Notes: generated by a model not told the origin, from the letters alone. 15,391 bases of DNA from Helicobacteraceae bacterium (GCA_027081565.1 JALWKG010000199.1:1-15391), one strand, 5' to 3'. Positions 6,448 through 14,137 are shown, numbered from the stretch's first letter. Numbers and translations are program-made.

Positions 6448-8939
6448 GAGTTCTTATCTACCTTAAAAGGTTTTACAAGCAAGATCAATTTTGGCAGCAG
6501 TAAGAGGTCTGCAATCGTCGCCATAAGCATGGTTAACACCGTCAACAGGCCAAAATATATGGTGGGGACAAAAGCAGAAAGAACTAGGACCAAGAAGCCT
6601 AACATAATAGCTGCAGAAGTATAGACCATAGCATAGCCGATACTTTCATGAGAGCGGTGCATTGCTTGTATATAGTCATGGTCTATGGCAAACTCTTTTT
6701 TGTAGCGATAAAGGTAGTGTATGGTGTTGTCCACAGCGATACCCACACTAATGGCAGCAATAGTAATAGTCATCATGTCAAGAGGGATACCCGCCCAACC
6801 CATAAAACCAAAAAGTACACTGATGGGCATCAGGTTGGTGATCATCGCAATAATCGCCACTGAGAGCGACCTGAACAGCATATAGAACATTACACTAAGC
6901 AGTAGCACCATAAGCCCCAAGGTCAAGATCTGTGAGCTGAAAAGGCTCTGTAACATATTGTTGTAGAGGACCATGACATTGGAGAGATGAACATTCTCAG
7001 GTGCAAGCCCTAATTTTCCTATTAGATCTTTCTGGATCTTCTCCAGCAAAGCACCCCTTCTCAGTGCTTCGTTCGAATCTACAATACGTAGAGAGAAGCG
7101 TGTTTGGTTGTTTTCTATACTGATATAAGGGTCTAAGATGATCTCTCTGAACTCACTTGGCAGCTCATTGTAAAGTAGGGCCAGCTGAAAACTGTCGAGA
7201 CACTTCTCATCATTTAAGGAACGCCCCAGTTCCAACATGGTGCCCAAAGAGATCACCTTGCCTACTTCAGGCAGACTCTCTAAATAATCATGAACCTGTT
7301 TTACCTTATGCATACGCTCTGAGGTGAACCAGTACTGTGCCTCATTTTCAGAAGCCGCCAACTCTTCTTCAAAATCATCAAAGTCAGAAAATTCGTCATC
7401 TTCTTCTACTGTTTCAGAGATAGGCATTTCTTTTGGCTTCGGAAAATCGATAATGACATCAAGAGGTGTTGTACCACCCAGTTTTTTATCTATGATCGCC
7501 ATTCCCTGATAGATCTCAGTAGAACTTTTAAAGTAGTTTATAAAGCTGTTCTCCACCATCAATTTTGAAGTACCGACCAAGCTAAACAGGACAACAAGAA
7601 TCGTTACAAACAGAAAAACATTTCCATAGCGCTCAGTAATAGTCGCAAACACTTTTGTAGGCGAATAGGTCTGCTTTTTAGGTTCACGAAGCACCAACTT
7701 AGGCAATAAGACCACAATAGCAGGAAAGATAAGATAGGTCAAAAACAGCGAGATAGTAATACCCATACTCATCATCAGGCCTAAATTGATCACCGGTAAG
7801 ATGTCTGAAAAGATCAGAGAAGTAAAACCGGCTATGGTCGTCAAAACAGCAAAGAAAGTTGGTTTTGACATAGAGGTGACCGTTTCAAGAACCAACTGCT
7901 TTTGAGAGGCATTAGGTTTGGTAGCTAAAAGTTCTCTGTATCTCACAATGAGGTGGATGATGATAGAGAGCGTGATTATAAGCTGCAACGAAACAAAGTT
8001 AGAGGAGATCACAGTCACTTCCCATCCAAACATCCCCAAAACACCTACCGTAGAGATAATAGAGACTGTCAAGATCAGTACCGGGATCAACACCCAGTGT
8101 AGCGTTCCAAAAATGACCCATAAGACCACGATCAGTAAAAAGAGTACAATAGAGCCATAGACTTTCAGGTCCTCTTTTACAAAACTGACCATATCATCTG
8201 AGATCATGCTGACCCCACCCAAAAAGAGTTTGGCATGATCACGGTGATGTTCCATCACCTCACGAATATTCTCGATGTTTTGATGGTCAGAGAGGCGCAA
8301 CATATCTCTGTGAAGTTTAAAGGTCTGTAACACTCTTTTGTAGCTCTTTTGCTCTTCTTCACTCAGTGATCCCTCTCTGTCTTTAAGACGCAGTGCATCA
8401 CGTTGCAGTCTCAGTTTACGAAAGGTCTTGTCCGATTTAAGGTTAATCATTAAAGCAGTTGTCTTAAAATCCTCACTTACCAAGTTGTTTTTATAGATCG
8501 GGCTTTCGAGCAGTTCATACTTCGCCATTGTCTTGTTGACATCTTTAGAGCTAAGGGTAGGTATCTGTTCTAACATCTCTTTGAGTGGCTTTTTAGGACT
8601 CTGCATCAAAGGAACATTCAAAATAGAAGTAACAGAATCGACCATAGGAAGTGCCCTCAGTTCATCACTGAGCGCACTGATATCTTTTAAGACATCAACG
8701 TCTATCAATGAAGCTTCAGGGGTATAGGCAATGACCAAGATGTCTGGCGTATGGTAACGTTCACTGATCATACGAGAGAACTCAAGGTCTTTATCACTTT
8801 CAAGTAAGAGGGTCTCTGCAGAAGCATCAACCTCCATCTTAAAGGCTTGAGACCCTAAAAAGGCTACCATCAAAAAAAGAAGCAGTAATACGCTTTTAGG
8901 ATATCGTAATATATAATTACTGTAAAAGCTATCGATCAT
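6444..8939 (-). CDS. RND/MMPL-family permease of an Mla-like lipid transport operon
   Basis: Inner-membrane RND-superfamily transporter of 831 residues, probably handing lipid to or from MlaC using the proton gradient. It has the duplicated RND layout: TM1 at about 15-33, periplasmic domain 34-255, TM block 260-415, TM7 at about 440-458, second periplasmic domain 460-665, TM block 670-825. The second half keeps GIAVDNTIHY (733-742) with D737, a likely proton-relay residue; the equivalent place in the first half (ITLSIIIHLIVRY, about 322-334) has no acid. An acidic Phe-containing stretch (about 511-533) interrupts the second periplasmic domain. It starts 14 bases after mlaC with no clear Shine-Dalgarno, so translation is probably coupled. 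Resembles Cj1373 of C. jejuni and, more distantly, the hopanoid exporter HpnN. The substrate is inferred from its neighbours. Confidence 0.85.
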   Translation of the reverse strand: MIDSFYSNYILRYPKSVLLLLFLMVAFLGSQAFKMEVDASAETLLLESDKDLEFSRMISERYHTPDILVIAYTPEASLIDVDVLKDISALSDELRALPMVDSVTSILNVPLMQSPKKPLKEMLEQIPTLSSKDVNKTMAKYELLESPIYKNNLVSEDFKTTALMINLKSDKTFRKLRLQRDALRLKDREGSLSEEEQKSYKRVLQTFKLHRDMLRLSDHQNIENIREVMEHHRDHAKLFLGGVSMISDDMVSFVKEDLKVYGSIVLFLLIVVLWVIFGTLHWVLIPVLILTVSIISTVGVLGMFGWEVTVISSNFVSLQLIITLSIIIHLIVRYRELLATKPNASQKQLVLETVTSMSKPTFFAVLTTIAGFTSLIFSDILPVINLGLMMSMGITISLFLTYLIFPAIVVLLPKLVLREPKKQTYSPTKVFATITERYGNVFLFVTILVVLFSLVGTSKLMVENSFINYFKSSTEIYQGMAIIDKKLGGTTPLDVIIDFPKPKEMPISETVEEDDEFSDFDDFEEELAASENEAQYWFTSERMHKVKQVHDYLESLPEVGKVISLGTMLELGRSLNDEKCLDSFQLALLYNELPSEFREIILDPYISIENNQTRFSLRIVDSNEALRRGALLEKIQKDLIGKLGLAPENVHLSNVMVLYNNMLQSLFSSQILTLGLMVLLLSVMFYMLFRSLSVAIIAMITNLMPISVLFGFMGWAGIPLDMMTITIAAISVGIAVDNTIHYLYRYKKEFAIDHDYIQAMHRSHESIGYAMVYTSAAIMLGFLVLVLSAFVPTIYFGLLTVLTMLMATIADLLLLPKLILLVKPFKVDKNS

Positions 8940-8953
8940 TTAACAGAGACTTT

Positions 8954-9550
8954 TCATGAGTTTTCGTTGCTTTTTAGCTTCTCAAGCAAGGCAGCAAAAC
9001 TCTCTTTTTTTAAAATTCCTGAGAATTGTGTACGGTAGGTCTGAATAATGCTCACACCCAATATATCGACATCGTAGATCATCCAACCACTTTTTTTAGA
9101 CTTGTAAAACTTATAAAGCACATCGCGTTTCTCATTTTTACGCATGAGGTGTGTTGGCAGATGAATACGATTTTTCACTTTGATTGGATCATCGATCACT
9201 ACCACTTCATCTGTATAAAGGTCAAGTTTGCTCATATATGACTGTCTTACACGGTTTTTGAAAAGCTCACTAAATGCTTTTCGCTCCTCTTTTGAGATCT
9301 TTTTCCAAGTCTGTTTGCCCAGACTCAAACGTCCCATAAGACCAAAGTCAAATAGTGGTGTGATAATCGTCTCTATTTCTCTGTCTCTTGCCGCTTTGGC
9401 CACACTTTTATCTTGGATCAGTGTAGTCACCTCACCAATGTTCTGTTTCATCATCTGCTTGATATCACTCAATTCATCTGCCTGCAAAATAGTACTTAGC
9501 GTCAGAAAGGTCACTACGGTAAAAAATATCTTTAAAAAATGGTGTTGCAC
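8954..9550 (-). CDS. mlaC: MlaC/Ttg2D-like periplasmic phospholipid-binding protein
   Basis: Soluble periplasmic shuttle that in the Mla pathway carries phospholipid between the outer-membrane MlaA and the inner-membrane transporter. The 198-residue protein starts with a Sec signal peptide (hydrophobic 8-22, probable cleavage after LQA at 24). The family body follows: FDFGLMGRLSLGKQTWKKIS (67-86), the RQSYMSKLDLY helix region (about 102-112), and the C-terminal WMIYDVDILGVSIIQTYRTQF motif (156-176) that is highly characteristic of MlaC/Ttg2D. The start is GTG, two bases after the mlaA stop, with GAGGAG overlapping the end of mlaA, so the two genes are translationally coupled. Its position between mlaA and an RND permease suggests the permease replaces the MlaFEDB ABC complex. 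Comparable to Cj1372. Confidence 0.9.
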   Translation of the reverse strand: MQHHFLKIFFTVVTFLTLSTILQADELSDIKQMMKQNIGEVTTLIQDKSVAKAARDREIETIITPLFDFGLMGRLSLGKQTWKKISKEERKAFSELFKNRVRQSYMSKLDLYTDEVVVIDDPIKVKNRIHLPTHLMRKNEKRDVLYKFYKSKKSGWMIYDVDILGVSIIQTYRTQFSGILKKESFAALLEKLKSNENS

Positions 9551-9552
9551 AC

Positions 9553-10392
9553 TTACTCCTCAATCTTTTTTTGTCTGCTCTGTTCGTAAAGATCACGTAA
9601 AAATGGATAGAGATCCAAAGCGTCTTGACGTACATTATCATACTCTTTTGTATAGAGTGACATCTGATTAAACTCTTTATAGGTGACCAGACCCCACCCT
9701 TGATAGGTATTGCGAACGATATTATACCTCCGTACATCGACATAATAGATAGGATTGACATAGAAATCGATAAAATCGCCTGCAAGATCACGTAGATTGG
9801 TGGGTCCAAAAAATGGCAAGACAATGTGAAATCCACCGCCTACACCGTAATATCCCAAAGTCTGTCCAAAATCCTCTTGATGATTTTCTAAGCCAAACCA
9901 GCTCTGTGCCGGATCAAAAAAACCTAAGATTCCTACTGTAGAGTTGATCACAAAACGCAGAGATTCTGTTCCTGTGTTTTTAAACTTCAACTGCAAGATA
10001 TTGTTCACCACACTCACTGGATAATTGAGATTATCAAAAAAGTTATTTACCGAAACACGTACTGGTTCGGGTATGTAGTTATAACCTTTTAACAAAACGG
10101 GATCTAATACATAGACATACAGTCCATCATTAAAACTGGTCATCACCCGGTTATAGCCACTTAAAGGATCAAAGACCTCATTCTCTTTTTCACCAGAGAA
10201 CTCGTCTCCAAACGCGTCATCTCCAAATTCATCTTCTTCGAATTCATCAAAAGTGTCATCTTCACTTACAATGTCCATACTCTCTTGATTTACGACACTG
10301 CTGTTATTTTGCTCTATGTTCTCAGCGGCCAGAGAAGGGGTTATAGTAAAAAGACTTCCTACTATCAATAATACTAGTAAAAAGTACTTCAC
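9553..10392 (-). CDS. mlaA: MlaA/VacJ-family protein without lipobox
   Basis: Outer-membrane-associated channel protein that removes misplaced phospholipid from the outer leaflet in Mla systems. With the GTG start it has 279 residues: signal peptide VKYFLLVLLIVGSL to LAA (cleavage near 23), an acidic linker (about 40-72, rich in D, E and F), then the MlaA domain (about 75-250) with FDPLSGYNRVMTSFND, the P-V-R-x-x-V-N-N-F-F-D-N-L segment, NNILQLKFKN and the FGQTLGYYGVGGG to PFFGPTNLRD stretch. MlaA is normally a lipoprotein, but there is no cysteine after this signal peptide. An ATG 33 bases upstream (10425) is in frame, but it overlaps the probable transcription start and would put four acidic residues before the signal peptide, so GTG at 10392 is preferred. 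First gene of the mlaA-mlaC-permease operon; resembles Cj1371. Confidence 0.9.
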   Translation of the reverse strand: MKYFLLVLLIVGSLFTITPSLAAENIEQNNSSVVNQESMDIVSEDDTFDEFEEDEFGDDAFGDEFSGEKENEVFDPLSGYNRVMTSFNDGLYVYVLDPVLLKGYNYIPEPVRVSVNNFFDNLNYPVSVVNNILQLKFKNTGTESLRFVINSTVGILGFFDPAQSWFGLENHQEDFGQTLGYYGVGGGFHIVLPFFGPTNLRDLAGDFIDFYVNPIYYVDVRRYNIVRNTYQGWGLVTYKEFNQMSLYTKEYDNVRQDALDLYPFLRDLYEQSRQKKIEE

Positions 10393-10426
10393 CGTTATCT
10401 CACTCTCAAAATCACTATATATCATT

Positions 10427-10432
10427 ATTATA
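10427..10432 (-). promoter_or_regulatory. Probable -10 box of the mlaA operon
   Basis: A perfect TATAAT on the minus strand; TTAACA (10453-10458) is a possible -35 at a long 20-base spacing. Transcription would start near 10420, downstream of the ATG at 10425, which supports the GTG at 10392 as the real mlaA start. Confidence 0.5.
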
Positions 10433-10576
10433 GTAGTAAAGCATTAGCGTAATGTTAAGGGAGTTATTATCCCAACCAAAACAGCCTGTTTATTGGCCAT
10501 CGTTACGATACTGCATAGCGATTAACAAAGTTAAACACAGTAATTTAACCCTATCACAACGCCCATATATATCGCT

Positions 10577-10975
10577 CTATTTTCCATCTATATAGTCTTT
10601 ATAACTTCTTTTGAGCAGCTCTAGAAAACGCTTGGCATCACGTCCACCCATAATAGATTCAATCATCTCACCATTTTGAGAGTCTATAAAGTGAAAGACA
10701 GGAGACATTTCGACCTTAAGGTCTTCAGGTAGCGTACGGTCATTTGTATAAAGATGTAACACAACATAATGTTTTTCAAGATACTCACGGACTTCTGGGT
10801 CAGAAAACACCTCTCTGTCCATGTAAGCACAGGTACGACAATTACGCATATACAAATATGCCATTAAAGGCCGTTCTTGCACCTTTGCTTTTCTAAGGGC
10901 ATCATCATAATCCTCTTCCATCACTAAGGCATGAAGAGAGATTACAGTTAAAAAAACGATTAATAAATATCTCAT
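10577..10975 (-). CDS. Periplasmic thioredoxin-fold protein (CxxC)
   Basis: Small exported thiol-disulfide protein of 132 residues. The N-terminal hydrophobic segment (1-17, MRYLLIVFLTVISLHAL) is a signal peptide or anchor. The thioredoxin-like fold follows: AYLYMRNCRTCAYMDREVF holds the redox pair C46 and C49 (NCRTC instead of WCGPC), and MSPVFHF carries the cis-proline (P92) expected opposite the active site. The DREVFSDPEV context is typical of the Thioredoxin_7/SoxW-like group. A GTG two codons upstream abuts the AGG ribosome site and cannot be used; the ATG at 10975 is six bases from it. The gene stands between the DUF3108-type gene and mlaA, each with its own promoter. Partner unknown: disulfide reduction, cytochrome c maturation or sulfur metabolism are all possible. 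Confidence 0.8.
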   Translation of the reverse strand: MRYLLIVFLTVISLHALVMEEDYDDALRKAKVQERPLMAYLYMRNCRTCAYMDREVFSDPEVREYLEKHYVVLHLYTNDRTLPEDLKVEMSPVFHFIDSQNGEMIESIMGGRDAKRFLELLKRSYKDYIDGK

Positions 10976-11028
10976 CCACACCTATCTGTTACTAAACTGT
11001 AGTTAGAAAACCCTTGTTCTTGAGTTTT

Positions 11029-11037
11029 AGTATAACA
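11029..11037 (-). promoter_or_regulatory. Extended -10 promoter of the thioredoxin-like gene
   Basis: On the minus strand the box reads TGTTATACT, that is TGn followed by TATACT. It would give a start near 11022 and a leader of about 46 bases. Confidence 0.5.
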
Positions 11038-11082
11038 CAGTCCTGTCTATCTAAAAGAAAATCCAGAGTAATTCATAAGTGT

Positions 11083-11811
11083 TTATTTTCGTGCTACACT
11101 AATTGTACCAAGCATTGTATACTCTTGAATCATAATCTCACGTACCAAACCATCTGGCGAAACTGCTACTATAATAGAGTAGTCATCATTTTCATCTTTA
11201 TCTATCACTTTGACGCGATACTCATCTTGAAACCTGTGTAATGAAATGTTACGTTCATCTTTTCTAAAGCCTACACTCGTCACACGCATCTCTTTACGAC
11301 CATCCAGCAAATGTTCTGCATTTAAAAAAGTGGTCATCGTATCGTTTTCAGTGAAATCCGTAATGAGTTCAAACGACTCAGTCGTCACCTTCTCATCAGA
11401 GGAGAAAAGTCCGGCCAGCATGCCTGTGCTCTCTTTTATCGTTGTATATTTTTCGATCTGATGCTTTTCATAATCAAAAAGATAAAAGTTTGTCTCTTCT
11501 CTCTCGCCTTCACGAATATACTTTACAAAGCGTTCAGGTCGGTAGAGACCATCTACAATCGTTCCATAACTCTCGTAACTGTGCTCTACATCGGAGAGTG
11601 ACTTATCCATTTGCAGGTGCATCTTGATCGTATATATCTTACCGTTTTGGTCGATTACTAAAGAGGATCTTCCAATCTCGCCCAACATCTTCATAGAGAT
11701 GTCATAAGCGGCTGAATTTTCCCCTGCTCTCAGAGAAAATAGTAGTATAAATATCATAATTAAAGTTTTTATATTAGCTCCTTTGCAAGATTCATCTTGC
11801 TTTATACCCAT
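11083..11811 (-). CDS. DUF3108-like periplasmic protein
   Basis: Function unknown. After a hydrophobic export segment (about 15-29, IKTLIMIFILLFSLRA) the protein is a beta-rich soluble domain. It has features of the DUF3108 family: AAYDISMKMLGEIGRSSLVI at the start of the mature part, then YTIKMHLQM, a SYGTIVDGLYRPERFVKY segment, and a late ISLHRFQDEYRV to GLVREIMI strand pair. The full frame of 242 residues starts at ATG 11811, but that ATG has no ribosome site and sits directly after a -10-like TATAGT. A strong AAGGAG lies five bases before an in-frame ATA at 11772, where a well-formed signal peptide begins; the next ATG (11757) is 20 bases from it. The true start is therefore uncertain. 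The gene stands upstream of the thioredoxin-like gene on the same strand. Confidence 0.6.
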   Translation of the reverse strand: MGIKQDESCKGANIKTLIMIFILLFSLRAGENSAAYDISMKMLGEIGRSSLVIDQNGKIYTIKMHLQMDKSLSDVEHSYESYGTIVDGLYRPERFVKYIREGEREETNFYLFDYEKHQIEKYTTIKESTGMLAGLFSSDEKVTTESFELITDFTENDTMTTFLNAEHLLDGRKEMRVTSVGFRKDERNISLHRFQDEYRVKVIDKDENDDYSIIVAVSPDGLVREIMIQEYTMLGTISVARK

Positions 11812-11817
11812 ACTATA
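11812..11817 (-). promoter_or_regulatory. Possible -10 box of the DUF3108-like gene
   Basis: TATAGT on the minus strand, immediately upstream of the ATG at 11811. If used, transcription starts at about 11805 and the ATG is not on the message. The rest of the gap up to 12071 shows no gene and no repeat that I can support. Confidence 0.3.
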
Positions 11818-12071
11818 AAAGAAAATAGTGGGGAAATGGTGGGAAAAAATATTTTACATTAAAAAGGTTCTATATCTTTATCCCTATTCAGAGTACTCCT
11901 AATCACCTTGATATAACTTTTACTTCTGAATCTAAGTCTTAAAAAATGTTCAAGGAAAAAGTATAACGGGAAATTTATTGATGTTGAAAAGTTTTAGATG
12001 ATCTCAATTAAAAAGGAAAGAGAAACGATTTTTAGGCGTTAGGTTATATCAATAGCGTATTAGTAGATACC

Positions 12072-12099
12072 TTGTGGTGCAAATTTCATTGCACTGCAA
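12072..12099 (-). terminator. Stem-loop directly after dapF
   Basis: TTGCAGTGCAA, loop TGAAAT, TTGCACCACAA on the minus strand pair over eleven positions; two are A-C mismatches on this strand (G-U pairs on the other). It begins four bases after the dapF stop. No T-tract follows, so it is either a weak terminator or a 3'-end protecting hairpin. Confidence 0.45.
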
Positions 12100-12102
12100 C
12101 TT

Positions 12103-12846
12103 CTACTCCCAGTTGGTTGTAAAAGTAGGTGTTACCTCACCCTTGAATGTGATGGTTCCCGCAACCAAGCCAAGATAGAGTGTATCTCCACTGGTCGGAT
12201 AAACTTCAGCACTATTACCAATCCATCCTTCTTGGTTCGCTCTGTAAAAACAGGCTGCCATACCCGTACCACAAGCCAAAGTCTCATCTTCGACCCCACG
12301 CTCATAGGTACGTACTCGTAAAGAACCATCCTCCAGTACTTGAGCAATATTAACATTGGCATTATAAAGATGACGCAGTTCTCGTGCTTCTAATATATCA
12401 AAGTGCTCTATGTCAGCATCGAAGGTGACCAGGTGCGGCACACCAGTGTCGATCATCCAGTAACTTTTACCATTATGCTCTATGGATTGTTCTTTGATCA
12501 CTGGTGGGGTCAAATCACTCTGCACCATCTCACCTTCTACCTGAGCCTTAATCGCGCCCGCTTCCGTCAAAAAAGTCATCGTAGTCGGTGCCAGTCCAAA
12601 ACGTACTGCGTAGTGGGCGCAGGCACGAGAACCATTTCCACACATTTCAGCCGTAGAGCCATCCGCATTGTAAAATTCCCACTCAAAATCTAGAGTCTCG
12701 TGAGGTACCAGCACAATAAGACCATCTGCGCCGACACCAGACTGACGGTTACACAGTTCTATCGCAAGTGCTGAACGATCTCTTTTTTCAAAGGTATGAA
12801 AGATGACAAAATCATTGCCATTGGCAGAGTATTTGGCTAACATCAT
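12103..12846 (-). CDS. dapF: Diaminopimelate epimerase
   Basis: Converts LL- to meso-diaminopimelate, the cross-linking residue of peptidoglycan and the precursor of lysine, in the cytoplasm. The 247-residue product is slightly shorter than E. coli DapF (274). Both halves of the pseudo-symmetric fold carry their catalytic cysteine: MCGNGSRACAHYA with C69 and TLACGTGMAACF with C192. The N-terminal YSANGNDFV (6-14) and SGVGADGLI (36-44) substrate loops are also intact. AGGAA lies six bases before the first ATG, so that start is kept over the second, adjacent ATG. It follows coaE by 74 bases with a possible promoter between, and ends in a stem-loop. Confidence 0.97.
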   Translation of the reverse strand: MMLAKYSANGNDFVIFHTFEKRDRSALAIELCNRQSGVGADGLIVLVPHETLDFEWEFYNADGSTAEMCGNGSRACAHYAVRFGLAPTTMTFLTEAGAIKAQVEGEMVQSDLTPPVIKEQSIEHNGKSYWMIDTGVPHLVTFDADIEHFDILEARELRHLYNANVNIAQVLEDGSLRVRTYERGVEDETLACGTGMAACFYRANQEGWIGNSAEVYPTSGDTLYLGLVAGTITFKGEVTPTFTTNWE

Positions 12847-12872
12847 TATAGGTTCCTTGTTTTATTAATATA

Positions 12873-12878
12873 AGTATA
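12873..12878 (-). promoter_or_regulatory. Possible -10 box of dapF
   Basis: TATACT on the minus strand, 26 bases before the dapF ATG, giving a leader of roughly 20 bases. No clear -35 box. dapF may also be read from upstream coaE. Confidence 0.35.
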
Positions 12879-12900
12879 GAGTTTTGTTTGCAAAGCCGAG

Positions 12901-12931
12901 CTAAAAGATAAAACTACTAACTATCTTTTAG
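12901..12931. repeat. Perfect inverted repeat at the coaE stop codon
   Basis: CTAAAAGATA and TATCTTTTAG are perfect complements over ten bases with an 11-base loop, and the coaE stop codon lies at the loop border (12921-12923). There is no T-tract after it on the minus strand. It may end or protect the coaE part of the message before dapF. Confidence 0.55.
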
Positions 12932-13529
12932 GTGCAGGGTACTTTTCTTTAATGGCATCTACAAAAGCGTAACACTCTTTTTGAAGATGTTTGAGGTTTT
13001 GAGAATTATCGATGACCCAAGTTGCTTTCGCTTTTTTTTCATCTATGGGCATCTGCGAAGTGATGCGACGTAAAGACTCCTCTTCACTAAAACCATTACG
13101 TTTCATAAAACGCTCAAGTTGTACATCCGCAGGAGTATATACCACAACTGAATCTTTTATGTTGTAAGCATTGCCCTCAAAAAAAAGAGGAATATCGATA
13201 AGGTAAGGGTACTTGAAAGTGTCTTGCTTGATAGATTGTTGTTCAATCTCAGCGCGAATAAGAGGGTGAAGAAAGGCTTCGAGTTCTGCTTTTTTCTCAG
13301 CATCTGCAAAAACCAGTTTACCCAAGGCAGGTCGATCAACCTTGCCTCTCGGAGTAATGTAATCTTCACCAAAATGCGAACGTACCCACGCGATGTTAGC
13401 TTCGAGCAGCGTATGCGAGATCTTGTCTGCATCGATAATACGTAGACCACTCAGGCCTAAAAGTGAAGCAACGGTACTTTTACCCGTAGCTATCCCTCCA
13501 GTTAATGCGATCGCGTACTCAAATGCCAT
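12921..13529 (-). CDS. coaE: Dephospho-CoA kinase
   Basis: Catalyses the last step of coenzyme A synthesis, phosphorylating the 3'-OH of dephospho-CoA with ATP, in the cytoplasm. The 202-residue protein has the family P-loop GGIATGKST at 11-19, then LLGLSGLRIIDADKISH with the IDAD signature (about 31-34), the FLHPLIRAEI segment, and DIPLFFEGNAY followed by VVVYTP typical of CoaE. The in-frame TTG at 13559 would add ten residues without a good ribosome site; the ATG at 13529 has AGAG four bases upstream and gives the normal CoaE N-terminus (MAFEYAIALTGG). It lies 35 bases after the spermidine-synthase-like gene on the same strand and ends in a perfect inverted repeat before dapF. Confidence 0.96.
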   Translation of the reverse strand: MAFEYAIALTGGIATGKSTVASLLGLSGLRIIDADKISHTLLEANIAWVRSHFGEDYITPRGKVDRPALGKLVFADAEKKAELEAFLHPLIRAEIEQQSIKQDTFKYPYLIDIPLFFEGNAYNIKDSVVVYTPADVQLERFMKRNGFSEEESLRRITSQMPIDEKKAKATWVIDNSQNLKHLQKECYAFVDAIKEKYPAPKR

Positions 13530-13564
13530 GAAACTCTCTTTGCAGGCAGAAACTGCCAATTAAT

Positions 13565-14119
13565 TTAGTTTCTGATTGTACCTAAGTATGCTTTACGGAT
13601 ATCATTACCGGTAGCAAAAGCAGCAGGATGAATGTCACAATTGTAGTATTTTTGCCCATCTAACATGTCAGTACGGTGCAAGATGATGTCTGCAGTTGGG
13701 TGGTAAGACTTGGAAGCAAGCAGTGCAGTCTCTCCATTGCCTATATTAAAAGGCATGATGATCTTGAAGTAGTTTCCAAGAATTTGCATCAGTTGCTTGT
13801 TCGCTGCTTCATCCTCAAGACTTGGATGTTTCATGACCACAAGACCCTCTTCATTTAAAACACGGTTAACATGTGCCAGTGCTGCAGCGTCATCTGTTAA
13901 TGTGTCTATGATCACCACTTCTACAGAAGCATCTGCTGCTTCACGAAGTGCTGCCGTGACATCTGTTGCGGCTACCGTTTGTGATGCAATAGCATCATGA
14001 CGTGCGACTTCTGCCTCAAGTGCAGCAGCATTATCACTCACGATTAAAACATTTTGTGGTTTTTTGACAGTACATAGTGGTACGTGTACCATCATCTCTG
14101 GATAGATATAATCTCTCAT
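13565..14119 (-). CDS. Reduced spermidine-synthase-like protein
   Basis: Derived from the SpeE aminopropyltransferase family but probably changed in activity. The 184 residues begin near the SpeE YHEMMAHVPL region (here YPEMMVHVPLCTVKKPQNVLIV, 6-27) and end in a SpeE-type C-terminus (KYYNCDIHPAAFATGNDIRKAY, 157-178). The N-terminal beta domain of about 60 residues is missing. The glycine-rich nucleotide site GGGDGG after the VLIV strand is replaced by SDNAAA (28-33). An IIDTLTDD (70-77) stands where the catalytic IDSTDP loop is expected. There is no frameshift or stop, and the alanine-rich middle looks like steady coding sequence, so it is a maintained short homologue rather than a fresh pseudogene. 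AAGGA lies 10 bases before the ATG. It leads a possible operon with coaE and dapF. Real spermidine synthesis should not be assumed. Confidence 0.7.
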   Translation of the reverse strand: MRDYIYPEMMVHVPLCTVKKPQNVLIVSDNAAALEAEVARHDAIASQTVAATDVTAALREAADASVEVVIIDTLTDDAAALAHVNRVLNEEGLVVMKHPSLEDEAANKQLMQILGNYFKIIMPFNIGNGETALLASKSYHPTADIILHRTDMLDGQKYYNCDIHPAAFATGNDIRKAYLGTIRN

Positions 14120-14137
14120 ATGTGTTATTTCCTTAAC

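Noticed and set aside
9474..9836. A 120-codon minus-strand frame across the mlaA/mlaC junction.
   Set aside because: It is a shadow of two well-supported, coupled genes in other frames.
11987..12000. The 14-base string AAAAGTTTTAGATG also found at 2679-2692, with GGTGCAAAT further on in both places.
   Set aside because: The match does not extend on either side and the region after dapF lacks the rod structure; a match of this length is expected by chance in 15 kb of AT-rich DNA.
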